Source: an uncultured Selenomonadales bacterium
GTDB taxonomy: Bacteria; Bacillota; Negativicutes; DSM-1736; Dendrosporobacteraceae
Reading direction: 5' to 3'
NCBI GenBank assembly: GCA_946407015.1
Contig: CAMJML010000001.1
Coordinates: 124,001 to 188,000, forward strand
DNA length: 64,000 nt
Positions 35,436 to 44,540 of the stretch are shown here, piece after piece. Each line of letters begins with the position of its first letter. Position 1 is the stretch's first letter. Under the pieces are notes generated by a model. The model searched no databases. It had not been told where the DNA came from and saw only the letters and a program-made list of their open reading frames with translations. The position numbers and the translations under genes were made by a program.

Positions 35436-37055
35436 ATGGTTACACTATTGATCGCAGAAGATGAACAACTGGAACGCCAGGCTTTACGTTATATCATCAC
35501 CCGCCATTGTCCCGATATACAAATTGTCGCTGAAGCCGGCGATGGAACGAGTGCCGTCCGGGAAGCCTCCCAGCAGCAGCCTGATATTGTATTGATTGAT
35601 ATCCGCATGCCGGAAATGAACGGCCTGGAAGCCGCTAAAGCCATCAGGGCCATTCTGCCGGATGTCCGGATTGTCATGCTGACTGCTTTTGATGAGTTTG
35701 AGTATGCCAAACAGGCGCTTAAAGTAGGGGCGGTCGAGTATTTGCTCAAGCCGCTGCGTCCGGAGGATTTGATCAAAGCGCTGCAGGCGGTGATCGAGGA
35801 AGTCAACCAGGTCAAGCAGAAGGCCCGGGAGGATTTGCAGCTCAGGCAGAGCTTGCAAGAGGCTGCCCCCTATATCAAAATGTCGCTGGTGCAGGATTTG
35901 ATCTCCGGCAATATAACCGATCTGGAACAGTTTCAGGAACGGGCGTCTTTTCTCGGGGTCGAGGTAACGGCCGGCGTGGTCATGGTGCTGGATGTGGATA
36001 ATTTTAAGCAAATTACCCGCAGTGAGCCTGAATTAAAGAAGCAGTTGGTCAAACAGCAGCTTTATCAAATTGCCGTCGGGGCGGTTGGGGCTCATGTCCT
36101 GGTTACGCCTTTCAGCAGTGACAATATTATTATTATTCTGGGCCATTACGCTGCTGAGCAGCCGGATGCAGTCAAGCTAAAAGCTTTTCATATTGCCGAG
36201 CAAATTCGCAAAGAAGTGGTCACCCATATGGGCATCAGTGTCACTATTGGCATTGGCCGCTATTGCACTGATCCGCGGGAGATGCATAAATCATATATTG
36301 AAGCCATCAATGCACAGCGGCAGCGGTTTTATCTGGGGGATAACCAGATTATTCATGTGGATGACATTCCGCATTTAAGTGAGCAGACATTTCATTATCC
36401 TTTTCAAAATGAGCGGGCGGTTTTGGACCGGGTGCGCTGCGGGGACCGGAAACAGGCCAAAGAGGCTTTGGGCAAGCTGCTGGATGAAATTTTTGCCAAA
36501 TGCGGGACCATTGAGATTGTCAAAGCCTCGGTGCTGGAACTCCTCATTGTCCTGTCCCGGTCGGCGATTGAGGGCGGTGCCAGCATGGCGCAGTTGACGC
36601 TGCTCAACTTTGACCATATCAGCAAGCTGATGCAGTGTTCCACCAAGGATCAGGTGTACCGCTGGATGATGGATTCGCTGGACAGTTTCCTGGATAACAT
36701 GCTGGAGAATCGCAGCGGGCTGAACACCCGTGTTATTAATAAAGCCTGTGAATATATCGTAAAAAATTGCCAGCGCAATATTTCGCTGGAAGAGGTTGCC
36801 CAATTTGTGCATTTAAGCCCGTTTTATTTCAGCCGGCTGTTTAAGCAGGACAAAGGCTGCAATTTTGTCGATTTCCTGACCAAGGCGCGGGTGGATAAAG
36901 CCAAGCTGATGCTGCAAAGCTTTGACTATACCATTGTGAGGGTGGCGGCCGAGGCCGGGTATCATGATGCCAGCTATTTCTGCCGGGTATTCCGTCAGGA
37001 AGTGGGCATGACACCGAACCAGTACCGCAATGAACTGCGCCGTGGCAAGCTTTGA
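35436..37055 (+). CDS. AraC-type response regulator (YesN-like)
   Basis: The start ATG 35436 was chosen because the receiver domain begins at once (MVTLLIAEDEQLERQAL) and GGAAGGAG lies upstream; the open frame extends back into the kinase gene. Residues 1-120 are the receiver with phospho-acceptor Asp55 (IDIRMPEMNG) and the LKPL switch Lys. A middle region of about 300 residues has no clear family. The C-terminus (about 430-535) has two helix-turn-helix units of AraC type (ISLEEVAQFVHLSPFYFSRLF, MTPNQYRNEL). With the PocR-domain kinase it forms a complete two-component system, probably activating the pdu genes that start 380 bp downstream. Confidence 0.93.
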   Translation: MVTLLIAEDEQLERQALRYIITRHCPDIQIVAEAGDGTSAVREASQQQPDIVLIDIRMPEMNGLEAAKAIRAILPDVRIVMLTAFDEFEYAKQALKVGAVEYLLKPLRPEDLIKALQAVIEEVNQVKQKAREDLQLRQSLQEAAPYIKMSLVQDLISGNITDLEQFQERASFLGVEVTAGVVMVLDVDNFKQITRSEPELKKQLVKQQLYQIAVGAVGAHVLVTPFSSDNIIIILGHYAAEQPDAVKLKAFHIAEQIRKEVVTHMGISVTIGIGRYCTDPREMHKSYIEAINAQRQRFYLGDNQIIHVDDIPHLSEQTFHYPFQNERAVLDRVRCGDRKQAKEALGKLLDEIFAKCGTIEIVKASVLELLIVLSRSAIEGGASMAQLTLLNFDHISKLMQCSTKDQVYRWMMDSLDSFLDNMLENRSGLNTRVINKACEYIVKNCQRNISLEEVAQFVHLSPFYFSRLFKQDKGCNFVDFLTKARVDKAKLMLQSFDYTIVRVAAEAGYHDASYFCRVFRQEVGMTPNQYRNELRRGKL

Positions 37056-37210
37056 GCGGGCCGGGTGGTAAACGGCCGATCTACTGCCCTGTTGGCGGGA
37101 CATTTTTGGTTACTGACACATTTTTATAAAAACCAGCAAAATCGGATTATGGCAAATTCGGTCCCGGCGGGACGAATTTTATGCCGCTAGAATCGCAGGG
37201 TTATGGTATA

Positions 37211-37236
37211 GGACTGTTGAAAAACAGTCCTTTTTT
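37211..37236 (+). terminator. Intrinsic terminator after the response regulator
   Basis: A perfect 8-bp stem GGACTGTT/AACAGTCC (37211-37218 with 37223-37230) is followed by six T. It separates the two-component system from the pdu transcription unit. Confidence 0.85.
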
Positions 37237-37335
37237 GCGTTCCGGCGCAGAAGTCTGATATGTTTTCGCAAAAAAATCATACGTGGAACAGCCGCCAGGA
37301 TTTTTACCATAAATGGATTTTTTTGCGGCGCAATT

Positions 37336-37373
37336 TAGTACAGCTAGTACGCAATATTCACTCAAGGTATAAC
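37336..37373 (+). promoter_or_regulatory. Candidate activator site and -10 box of the pdu operon
   Basis: TAGTAC occurs twice, at 37336-37341 and 37345-37350, a direct repeat with a 9-bp period. TATAAC (37368-37373) lies 18 bp downstream. There is no good -35 hexamer. A promoter with a -10 but no -35 next to a direct repeat fits activation by an AraC-type regulator such as the one encoded upstream. This is inference from layout. Confidence 0.4.
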
Positions 37374-37433
37374 AGGGACACAAGCATAAATTTTATTAAT
37401 GCAGAAGATTTCGAAAGATTGCGAGGGAATGGC

Positions 37434-37775
37434 ATGAGCACCGAAAAACCAAGAGTGGTTCAGGAATATGTACCTGGCAAGCAGGTTACACTGGCCCATT
37501 TAATTGCCAATCCGAAGAAGGATTTATGTGAAAAACTGGGGCTTATGAACACTTCAGCGATTGGAATATTGACCATCACTCCCTGTGAAGCCGCGATCAT
37601 TGCAGCGGATGTCGCCACCAAGACGGCCAATGTGCAGATCGGCTTTATGGACCGCTTTACCGGTTCGCTGGTCATTACCGGACCGGTTTCAGCCGTAGAG
37701 GCCGCACTCGGGCAGGTCATCAACGTATTGGTCCGCGGGCTGGGCTTTACCGGTGCCACGCTGACAAGATCCTGA
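37434..37775 (+). CDS. pduU: Microcompartment shell protein, PduU/EutS type (permuted BMC-H)
   Basis: The ATG at 37434 was chosen on the GCGAGGG site and the usual family length (113 residues); a longer open frame upstream has no homology. The sequence ([20 protein letters not shown], then [40 protein letters not shown]) is the circularly permuted BMC fold shared by PduU and EutS. These form hexamers with a small beta-barrel on one side, as minor facets of the shell. It is the first gene of the microcompartment run; in Salmonella pduU lies near the end. Confidence 0.92.
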   Translation: MSTEKPRVVQEYVPGKQVTLAHLIANPKKDLCEKLGLMNTSAIGILTITPCEAAIIAADVATKTANVQIGFMDRFTGSLVITGPVSAVEAALGQVINVLVRGLGFTGATLTRS

Positions 37776-37776
37776 T

Positions 37777-38223
37777 ATGAAGAAGATTATGCTGGTAGGT
37801 CCGGTGGGAGTAGGCAAAACTTCTCTGATTCATGCGCTGAATCAAAACCAAACCAAGGCCGACAAAACGAGCAGCATCTGCTTTTATGACGGCGCAATTG
37901 ATACTCCGGGCGAATATGCCCAAATTCCACGGTTTTACTCGGCCTTGCTGGTGACGGCTGTGGAAGCCGAGGCCGTACTTATTGTGCAGGATGCCACTCA
38001 AATGAGGCCAACTTTACCGCCAGGCTTTGCGGGGATGTTTTCCCGCCCGGTCGTAGGGGTGGTGACTAAAATAGATTTGCCGTCAGCCAACCAAGAAAGG
38101 GCGACAGCTTGTCTGGCTCAGGTAGGCGTAAGACACCCGGTATTTTTTGTCTCTTCGATTACCGGTCAAGGAGTAGCCGAACTTTCTCAATATCTTAGCG
38201 AAGGGGGGTGTAAAGGTGAGTGA
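37777..38223 (+). CDS. pduV: Small GTPase-like microcompartment protein, PduV/EutP type
   Basis: This 148-residue P-loop protein has [10 protein letters not shown] (Walker A), DTPGEY (switch II/G3) and TKIDL (G4). It starts one base after pduU. PduV/EutP proteins belong to the Ras-like GTPase superfamily; PduV binds the outside of the Pdu shell through PduU and is thought to help position the organelle. The pair pduU-pduV is conserved here as in enterobacteria. The 3' end overlaps the next gene by 8 bp. Confidence 0.9.
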   Translation: MKKIMLVGPVGVGKTSLIHALNQNQTKADKTSSICFYDGAIDTPGEYAQIPRFYSALLVTAVEAEAVLIVQDATQMRPTLPPGFAGMFSRPVVGVVTKIDLPSANQERATACLAQVGVRHPVFFVSSITGQGVAELSQYLSEGGCKGE

Positions 38224-38491
38224 AGCATTAGGAATGGTGGAAACCAAAGGTCTCGTAGGTGCTATTGAGGCTGCGGATGCCATGGTCAAAGCAGCGAACG
38301 TGATTCTGATCGGCTACGAGAAAATCGGATCCGGTTTGGTCACTGTGATGGTCCGCGGCGATGTGGGCGCTATCAAAGCAGCGACCGACGCCGGCGCAGC
38401 AGCCGCCGAAAAAGTGGGTGAAGTCGTTTCCGTTCATGTAATCCCTCGGCCACACACGGATGTGGAGAAGATCCTTCCTAAATTGAAGTAA
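38216..38491 (+). CDS. pduA: Microcompartment hexameric shell protein, PduA-like (BMC-H)
   Basis: This 91-residue BMC domain starts at GTG 38216, within the end of pduV (AGGGGGG upstream). It shows [20 protein letters not shown], the pore region KIGSGL and [16 protein letters not shown], all canonical for PduA/PduJ. Hexamers tile the shell facets and the KIGSGL pore passes small polar substrates such as 1,2-propanediol. It is almost identical to the PduJ-like protein at 45094. Confidence 0.95.
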   Translation: MSEALGMVETKGLVGAIEAADAMVKAANVILIGYEKIGSGLVTVMVRGDVGAIKAATDAGAAAAEKVGEVVSVHVIPRPHTDVEKILPKLK

Positions 38492-38516
38492 GCAATAATT
38501 TGGAGGTGGAGTACTT

Positions 38517-39311
38517 ATGCAAGAACAGATTATAGATAAGGTGATGGAAGAAATTAAAAAGCGTATGGAGAGCCAACAGGCTGCTGCAGCACCGGCTGCA
38601 GATGCTCCAAAAGCCAGCTTTAATCCCGGCGTTACCGAGTTTGTCGGCACCGCCATCGGCGACACCATTGGGTTGGTGATTGCCAATGTTGATCCGATCC
38701 TGCATGAAAAAATGAAGCTGGACCCTAAATACCGTTCCATCGGTATCCTGGGGGCCCGCACCGGTGCCGGTCCTCACATCATGGCGGCTGACGAAGCGGT
38801 CAAAGCCACCAATACTGAAATTGTCGCCATTGAATTGGCCCGCGATACCAAAGGCGGAGCCGGTCATGGCAGTTTGATCATCTTTGGTGCCGAGGAAGTT
38901 TCCGATGCCCGCCGCGCCATTGAAGTGGCGTTAAAAGAACTGGACCGGACTTTCGGCGATGTATATGCCAATGATGCCGGCCATCTGGAATTGCAATATA
39001 CCGCTCGTGCCAGCTATGCCATCAATAAGGCTTTTGGAGCGCCAATCGGCAAATCCTTTGGTCTGATTGTCGGTGCTCCGGCTGCCATCGGTGTGCTCAT
39101 GTCCGATACTGCTGTAAAAACAGCCAATGTTGAGGTTGTCGGCTATGCCAGCCCTGCCGGCGGGACCAGTTACTCCAATGAGGTTATTTTAATGGTGACC
39201 GGGGATTCCGGTGCTGTGCGCCAATCGGTGATTGCCGCGCGGGAAATCGGTAAAAAGCTGTTGGAAGCCATGGCCGGTCCGGCGCCATCAGTGACTAAAC
39301 CTTATATCTAA
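38517..39311 (+). CDS. pduB: Microcompartment trimeric shell protein PduB
   Basis: This 264-residue protein has two tandem BMC domains (BMC-T). The N-terminal extension has an amphipathic helix (MQEQIIDKVMEEIKKRMES) and an Ala-rich linker, then FVGTAIGDTIGLVIANVD. PduB trimers form a gated pore and its N-terminal extension is known to link the shell to the enzyme core. It starts 25 bp after pduA with TTGGAGGTGGAG upstream and precedes the diol dehydratase genes, as in Salmonella. Confidence 0.93.
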   Translation: MQEQIIDKVMEEIKKRMESQQAAAAPAADAPKASFNPGVTEFVGTAIGDTIGLVIANVDPILHEKMKLDPKYRSIGILGARTGAGPHIMAADEAVKATNTEIVAIELARDTKGGAGHGSLIIFGAEEVSDARRAIEVALKELDRTFGDVYANDAGHLELQYTARASYAINKAFGAPIGKSFGLIVGAPAAIGVLMSDTAVKTANVEVVGYASPAGGTSYSNEVILMVTGDSGAVRQSVIAAREIGKKLLEAMAGPAPSVTKPYI

Positions 39312-39332
39312 TCGGCGGGGAGGGGAGAAACC

Positions 39333-41003
39333 ATGAGAAAACAAAAAAGATTTGAAGTATTAGCCGCCCGCCCTGTCAATCAGGACGGCTTCGTAGTCGA
39401 GTGGCCTGAGGTTGGGTTAATTGCCATGGGCAGCCCGAACGACCCAACACCGAGCATTAAAGTGCAAAATGGTCAAGTAATTGAAATGGATGGAATTGCT
39501 AGAGATAAATTCGACTTTATTGATCAGTTCATTGCGGATTATGCGATTGACGTTTCGATCACCGAAAAAGCGATGGCGATGGAAGATACCGCTATTGCCA
39601 AAATGCTGGTCGACGTGAACGTATCCCGTGATGAGGTTGTCCGTTTGGTTCGTGGCTTGACTCCGGCTAAAATCGTCGCTGTGCTGGACACCATGAATGT
39701 GGTGGAAATGATGATGGCGGTGCAGAAAATGCGCGCCCGCAAAATTCCATCCAACCAATGCCATATCACCAACGTCAATGATAATCCGGTACTCATTGCT
39801 GCTGACGGTGCCGAAGCGGCTATGCGTGGCTTTGATGAAATGGAAACAACGGTTGCTGTTGTGCGTTATGCGCCCTTCAATGCGCTGGCATTGCTCATTG
39901 GTGCGCAGACCGGCCGTGCCGGTACACTCATTCAATGCGCCCTGGAAGAAGCAACTGAGCTGCAGCTTGGGATGCGCGGTATTACCGCTTATGCGGAAAC
40001 GATTTCGGTCTACGGCACAGAGAACGTGTTCGTGGATGGTGACGATACGCCTTGGTCCAAAGCCTTTTTGGCATCCGCCTATGCCTCACGCGGCCTCAAG
40101 ATGCGCTTTACCTCCGGAACCGGCTCAGAAGTACAAATGGGCTATGCCGAAGGCAAATCCATGCTGTATCTGGAAGTCCGCTGCATCATGGTCACTAAAG
40201 GTGCCGGTGTACAAGGGCTGCAAAACGGTTCGGTCAGCTGCGTAGGCGTGCCTGCGGCTGTTCCTTCCGGTATCCGGGCCATTCTGGCGGAAAACCTGTG
40301 CACCACCATGCTGGACCTGGAAGTGGCGTCCAGTAATGACCAAACCTTCACGCACTCCGACATTCGCCGTACAGCCCGTACCCTGATGCAGATGCTGCCA
40401 GGTACTGATTTCATTTGCTCCGGCTACAGCGGTGTGCCGAACTATGATAATATGTTCGCCGGCTCCAACTGGGATGTTGACGATTATGATGACTGGAATA
40501 TCATTCAGCGTGACTTGAAAGTGGACGGCGGGTTACGCCCGGCTTCCGAGGACGAAGTCATTGCCGTCCGCAACAAAGCGGCCAGGGCGCTGCAGGCTGT
40601 CTTTAAAGAATTAGGCTTCCCGGCCATTACGGATGCTGAGGTTGAAGCCGCCACTTATGCCCATGGCAGCAAAGACGTGCCGGCCCGTAATGTGGTGGAA
40701 GATATTAAAGCAGCTCAGGAAATGATGAACCGCGGAATTACCGGTCTGGATGTCGTGAAAGCCTTAGCCAAAAACGGTTTTAATGATTTGGCTACCAATG
40801 TTTTGAATCTCTTGAAACAACGGATTTCCGGTGATTATCTGCATACTTCGGCTATTTTGGACAAAGATTTCAACGTGATCAGTGCTGTTAACAGCCGCAA
40901 CGATTATCGCGGTCCGGGAACCGGCTATCGCCTCAGCGAAGAACGCTGGAACGAAATTAAGACCATTAGCCAGGCAATTAAACCATCCGACTTTGACGTG
41001 TGA
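39333..41003 (+). CDS. pduC: Propanediol/glycerol dehydratase large subunit
   Basis: This is the alpha subunit of B12-dependent diol dehydratase (556 residues, as expected), which converts 1,2-propanediol to propionaldehyde, or glycerol to 3-hydroxypropionaldehyde. Typical stretches are [20 protein letters not shown] near the N-terminus, [11 protein letters not shown]-like and [29 protein letters not shown] and [19 protein letters not shown]. It binds the substrate and adenosylcobalamin base-on in the TIM barrel. Residue choices that separate diol from glycerol dehydratase were not checked. Confidence 0.95.
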   Translation: MRKQKRFEVLAARPVNQDGFVVEWPEVGLIAMGSPNDPTPSIKVQNGQVIEMDGIARDKFDFIDQFIADYAIDVSITEKAMAMEDTAIAKMLVDVNVSRDEVVRLVRGLTPAKIVAVLDTMNVVEMMMAVQKMRARKIPSNQCHITNVNDNPVLIAADGAEAAMRGFDEMETTVAVVRYAPFNALALLIGAQTGRAGTLIQCALEEATELQLGMRGITAYAETISVYGTENVFVDGDDTPWSKAFLASAYASRGLKMRFTSGTGSEVQMGYAEGKSMLYLEVRCIMVTKGAGVQGLQNGSVSCVGVPAAVPSGIRAILAENLCTTMLDLEVASSNDQTFTHSDIRRTARTLMQMLPGTDFICSGYSGVPNYDNMFAGSNWDVDDYDDWNIIQRDLKVDGGLRPASEDEVIAVRNKAARALQAVFKELGFPAITDAEVEAATYAHGSKDVPARNVVEDIKAAQEMMNRGITGLDVVKALAKNGFNDLATNVLNLLKQRISGDYLHTSAILDKDFNVISAVNSRNDYRGPGTGYRLSEERWNEIKTISQAIKPSDFDV

Positions 41004-41026
41004 GTCAGGAAAAGGGGTGTAAAAGA

Positions 41027-41665
41027 ATGCAAATTAATGAACAAATGATTCGCGAGATCGTAATGCAGGTTCTGCAAAGTGTAGAACAGCCCCAGCCAGT
41101 CAAAGCAGCCGCTGGTGGCCGCGCTGTTAAACTGGTGGAAAAAGGTGAAGCCCGTCCAGGCACCAAAGCGGATGAAGTACTGATTGCTTTGGCTCCGGCT
41201 TTTGGAAAATATCAAAACAAGACTATTGTCAATATTCCTCACAGCGATGTGCTGCGGGAAATGATTGCCGGGATCGAGGAAGAAGGCCTCAGAGCCAGAG
41301 TGGTCCGGGTACTCAGAACTTCTGACGTAGCCTTTGCCGCCCATGATGCCACAAAACTGAGCGGGTCAGGCATTGCCATTGGCATTCAGTCCCGCGGAAC
41401 GGCTGTCATTCACCAGAAGGATTTACCGCCACTCAGCAATCTGGAGTTGTTCCCGCAATCGCCGCTGCTGGATTTGGAAGCCTATCGTGCGATTGGCCGC
41501 AATGCTGCCAAATATGCCAAAGGCGAATCCCCCACTCCGGTTCCTACGCGCAACGACCAAATGGCCCGACCAAAGTTCCAGGCTAAAGCTGCCGTGCTGC
41601 ATATCAAAGAAACCGAGCATGTTGTTCAAGGGGCTAAGCCAGTGGAATTGAGCGTTGAATTTTAA
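41027..41665 (+). CDS. pduD: Propanediol dehydratase medium subunit
   Basis: This beta subunit has 212 residues from ATG 41027 (AAGGGGTG upstream); a GTG nine codons earlier overlaps pduC and is less likely. The N-terminal helix [20 protein letters not shown] is a classical encapsulation peptide, known in PduD to target the dehydratase to the microcompartment. The body ([26 protein letters not shown]) forms the cobalamin-binding interface with PduC. It lies 23 bp after pduC. Confidence 0.94.
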   Translation: MQINEQMIREIVMQVLQSVEQPQPVKAAAGGRAVKLVEKGEARPGTKADEVLIALAPAFGKYQNKTIVNIPHSDVLREMIAGIEEEGLRARVVRVLRTSDVAFAAHDATKLSGSGIAIGIQSRGTAVIHQKDLPPLSNLELFPQSPLLDLEAYRAIGRNAAKYAKGESPTPVPTRNDQMARPKFQAKAAVLHIKETEHVVQGAKPVELSVEF

Positions 41666-41683
41666 ATAGCGGAGGTGAACGAT

Positions 41684-42208
41684 ATGAGTCAACAACAATT
41701 AGTGGAAGATATTATTCGTGAAGTCCTGAAAAACATGTATAAGACCCCTCAAGGTGCTGCTCCAGCCGCTCCGGCTGCCAGTGCAGCGGCCAGAGGTCTT
41801 AATCCTGCGACCGACTATCCCTTGGCTGCTAAACGGCCTGAACTGGTGAAAACGCCAACCGGAAAAACTCTGGCTGATATCACGCTGGAAAAAGCGATCA
41901 ACGGAGAAGTTAAACCGGAAGATGTCCGCATCAGTCCGGAAACGCTGCGTCTGCAGGCTGAAATTGCCGATGGCGTAGGCCGCAACCAGTTTGCCAGCAA
42001 TTTGCGCCGGGCGGCTGAACTGACGGCCATTCCTGATGACCGCATTCTGGAAATCTATAATGCGCTTCGCCCCTATCGTTCAAGCAAGCAAGAACTGTTT
42101 GCCATCGCTGATGAAATGGAGTTCAAATATAACGCTAAAATAAACGCCGCTTTTGTACGTGAGGCCGCAGAAGTTTACGAACGCCGGAATCGTCTCAGAG
42201 CGGATTAG
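41684..42208 (+). CDS. pduE: Propanediol dehydratase small subunit
   Basis: This gamma subunit has 174 residues from ATG 41684, placed by GGAGGTGAACG; an in-frame GTG at 41675 overlaps that site. An N-terminal amphipathic helix (MSQQQLVEDIIREVLKNMYK) resembles encapsulation peptides, followed by an Ala/Pro linker. Then comes the body (DYPLAAKRPELVKTPTGKTL, LEIYNALRPYRSSKQEL), which completes the (alpha-beta-gamma)2 dehydratase. Confidence 0.93.
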   Translation: MSQQQLVEDIIREVLKNMYKTPQGAAPAAPAASAAARGLNPATDYPLAAKRPELVKTPTGKTLADITLEKAINGEVKPEDVRISPETLRLQAEIADGVGRNQFASNLRRAAELTAIPDDRILEIYNALRPYRSSKQELFAIADEMEFKYNAKINAAFVREAAEVYERRNRLRAD

Positions 42209-42220
42209 GGTGGGAGTCTG

Positions 42221-44044
42221 ATGCCTATTATCGCTGGTGTGGATATCGGCAATTCCACAACCGAAATTTGTCTGGCCAGGATTGAAGCCGGTCAGGTCAA
42301 AGAGTATCTGGCCAGCAGCATTATTAAGACAACCGGGATTAAAGGAACAACGGCCAATGTACCGGGTATCCTCATTGCGCTCGAAGAAGCGGTAAAAAAA
42401 TCCGGTTTGAGCATGAGTCAGTTGACTGAAATCCGTCTTAATGAAGCCACTCCGGTGATTGGCGATTTGGCCATGGAAACCATTACCGAAACCATTATCA
42501 CCGAGTCGACCATGATTGGGCATAATCCGTCGACTCCGGGTGGAATCGGGCTGGGAGTCGGCATGACGGTGGCCTTCGCCGAATTGGGAGTTCAGGCGGC
42601 CGGAGAAAAGGTAATTTGTGTTATCCCCAAGGGCATTGATTTTGAAGATGCGGCCCGCACCATCAATCAGGCGATGGACCGCGGGGTGGATGTGCAAGCC
42701 GCGATTGCCCGGCAGGATGATGCCGTCCTGATTGTCAACCGGTTACGCCGGCGAATTCCGATTGTGGATGAAGTGACTCTGATTGAGAAGGTTCCGCTCC
42801 ACATGCTGGCTTCGGTGGAAGTGGCCGAAGCCGGTCAAACCATCAAAACCCTGTCCAATCCTTATGGCATAGCGACAGTATTCAATCTATCGCCTGAAGA
42901 AACCAAGATGGTGGTGCCGATTGCCAGGGCGCTGATCGGCAACCGGTCGGCCGTGGTCGTCCGGACTCCGCAAGGCGATGTCAAAGCCCGGGCCATACCG
43001 GCCGGATTTATTACCTTATCCGGTCAGAAAGGCAAAACCGACATTGATGTGGAGGCTGGCGCTGCCAAAATTATGGAGGCAGTGGAACGGGTTCAGCCAA
43101 TCTTCGATGTGCAGGGTGAGGCCGGTACCAATGTGAATGGAATGCTTGAACGGGTGCGGCAGGTCATGAGTGAACTGACAGCACAGCCGCTTGCCGATAT
43201 GAAAATCCAGGATATTCTGGCGGTGGATACGTTTGTACCGCAGAAAGTTCAAGGTGGTCTGGCCGGCGAATTTGCCCTGGAAAATGCCGTGGCCCTCGCA
43301 GCCATGGTCAAAACCAGCCGGCTGCCGATGCAGCAGATTGCCGATCAACTGACCGAACGGCTGAAGGTTAACGTGGTTATTGCCGGTGTTGAAGCCAACA
43401 TGGCTATCCGCGGGGCGCTGACCACACCGGGCACCGATAAACCGTTAGCCATTCTAGACATGGGGGGCGGATCGACCGATGCCGCCATTATCGCCAGAGA
43501 TGAGCGGGTATTTTCCATTCATCTGGCCGGTGCCGGTGATATGGTCACGATGCTGATCAATTCGGAATTGGGCCTCAATGATTTTGATCTGGCCGAGGAC
43601 ATTAAAAAGTATCCGTTGGCCAAGGTGGAAAGCCTGTATCACGTCCGGCTGGAAGACGGTACTGTTCAGTTTTATGATGAACATTTGCCGCCGCAAGTTT
43701 TTTCCCGGGTGGTCATTCTCAAAGATACCGGCATGATTCCCATTCCGGCCGACCATCCGCTGGATAAAATCCGCCATGTGCGCCGGGAGGCTAAAAAACG
43801 TGTCTTTGTGACCAACGCACTGCGTTCGCTGGCCAGGGTGGCTCCGACCGGCAATATCCGGCATATTGAGTTTGTTGTGCTGGTGGGCGGTTCAGCGATG
43901 GATTTTGAGGTAGCCGATATGGTGACCGATGCTTTGGCCGAATACGGAATTGTCTGCGGCCGCGGCAACATCCGCGGAACGGAGGGACCGCGCAATGCCG
44001 TAGCGACCGGTTTGGTGCTGTCTTATCTCGGCAAAGAGGTGTAA
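42221..44044 (+). CDS. pduG: Diol dehydratase reactivase large subunit
   Basis: This 607-residue ATPase resembles Hsp70-type actin folds (IAGVDIGNSTTEICLA, LDMGGGSTDAAI). With PduH it swaps damaged cobalamin out of inactivated diol dehydratase in an ATP-dependent way. Length equals that of known PduG/DdrA. ATG 42221 follows GGTGGGAG, 12 bp after pduE. Confidence 0.94.
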   Translation: MPIIAGVDIGNSTTEICLARIEAGQVKEYLASSIIKTTGIKGTTANVPGILIALEEAVKKSGLSMSQLTEIRLNEATPVIGDLAMETITETIITESTMIGHNPSTPGGIGLGVGMTVAFAELGVQAAGEKVICVIPKGIDFEDAARTINQAMDRGVDVQAAIARQDDAVLIVNRLRRRIPIVDEVTLIEKVPLHMLASVEVAEAGQTIKTLSNPYGIATVFNLSPEETKMVVPIARALIGNRSAVVVRTPQGDVKARAIPAGFITLSGQKGKTDIDVEAGAAKIMEAVERVQPIFDVQGEAGTNVNGMLERVRQVMSELTAQPLADMKIQDILAVDTFVPQKVQGGLAGEFALENAVALAAMVKTSRLPMQQIADQLTERLKVNVVIAGVEANMAIRGALTTPGTDKPLAILDMGGGSTDAAIIARDERVFSIHLAGAGDMVTMLINSELGLNDFDLAEDIKKYPLAKVESLYHVRLEDGTVQFYDEHLPPQVFSRVVILKDTGMIPIPADHPLDKIRHVRREAKKRVFVTNALRSLARVAPTGNIRHIEFVVLVGGSAMDFEVADMVTDALAEYGIVCGRGNIRGTEGPRNAVATGLVLSYLGKEV

Positions 44045-44047
44045 GCC

Positions 44048-44536
44048 ATGCAGATCAGCAAAACGTCAACCAAACCAAGTATTATGATCGGGCTGGCGGT
44101 CTATCCGGAGAATGAGCAGAAACTGCGGGAAGTGCAGGCCGGTATTGAAGAGGAAGGGATTCCGTATACCCTGCTTCAAAGTGATGAAGCGGATGCCGTC
44201 AAACTGGCTTATCAGGGTGCGGCTCAGTCACAGCTCGGGGTCGGGATCGGGATTGGCCTGTCGGCAGTCTGCGTCCATTATGTGAAGCTTCCGGCTGACC
44301 GGCCGCTGTTTATCAGCGATGAGACCGGATCAAGGAGCGAATGGCGCCGATGCGGGTATAATGCCGCCCGCCTGGTCAAGGGAATTCCTTTTAAAACTCC
44401 GCAATCCGAGCTTCCGGAAGCTGATTTGCCGGAGGCCGAAAGTTCGAAACAAGAACCGGATCCGGAGCTCTATCAGTTCATTCGCGAACTGGTGATCAAA
44501 GTCGTTCATGAACATGCTCAGGCCATGGGGAGGTGA
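44048..44536 (+). CDS. pduH: Diol dehydratase reactivase small subunit with C-terminal extension
   Basis: Residues 10-118 form the PduH/DdrB fold (MIGLAVYPENEQKLREVQAG, GVGIGIGLSAVCVHYVKLP), the beta-subunit-like partner of PduG. Enterobacterial PduH is about 116 residues. This one has 162 because an acidic Pro/Glu linker (119-139) and a terminal amphipathic helix (LYQFIRELVIKVVHEHAQ) follow. The helix looks like an encapsulation peptide placed at the C-terminus. The gene starts three bases after pduG. Confidence 0.9.
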   Translation: MQISKTSTKPSIMIGLAVYPENEQKLREVQAGIEEEGIPYTLLQSDEADAVKLAYQGAAQSQLGVGIGIGLSAVCVHYVKLPADRPLFISDETGSRSEWRRCGYNAARLVKGIPFKTPQSELPEADLPEAESSKQEPDPELYQFIRELVIKVVHEHAQAMGR

Positions 44537-44540
44537 ATAC

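Larger units (their letters stand above)
37056..37433. other. Regulatory gap between the two-component system and the pdu operon
   Basis: This 378-bp gap holds the terminator at 37211 and the promoter-region repeat at 37336, both listed separately. The stretch 37060-37200 shows no gene. I see no second riboswitch here. Confidence 0.5.

Noticed and set aside
38083-38289. Antisense open frame across pduA, recurring at 44964 across pduJ with the same peptide sequence
   Set aside because: The similarity is only the mirror of two near-identical BMC genes; no ribosome site and no independent support.
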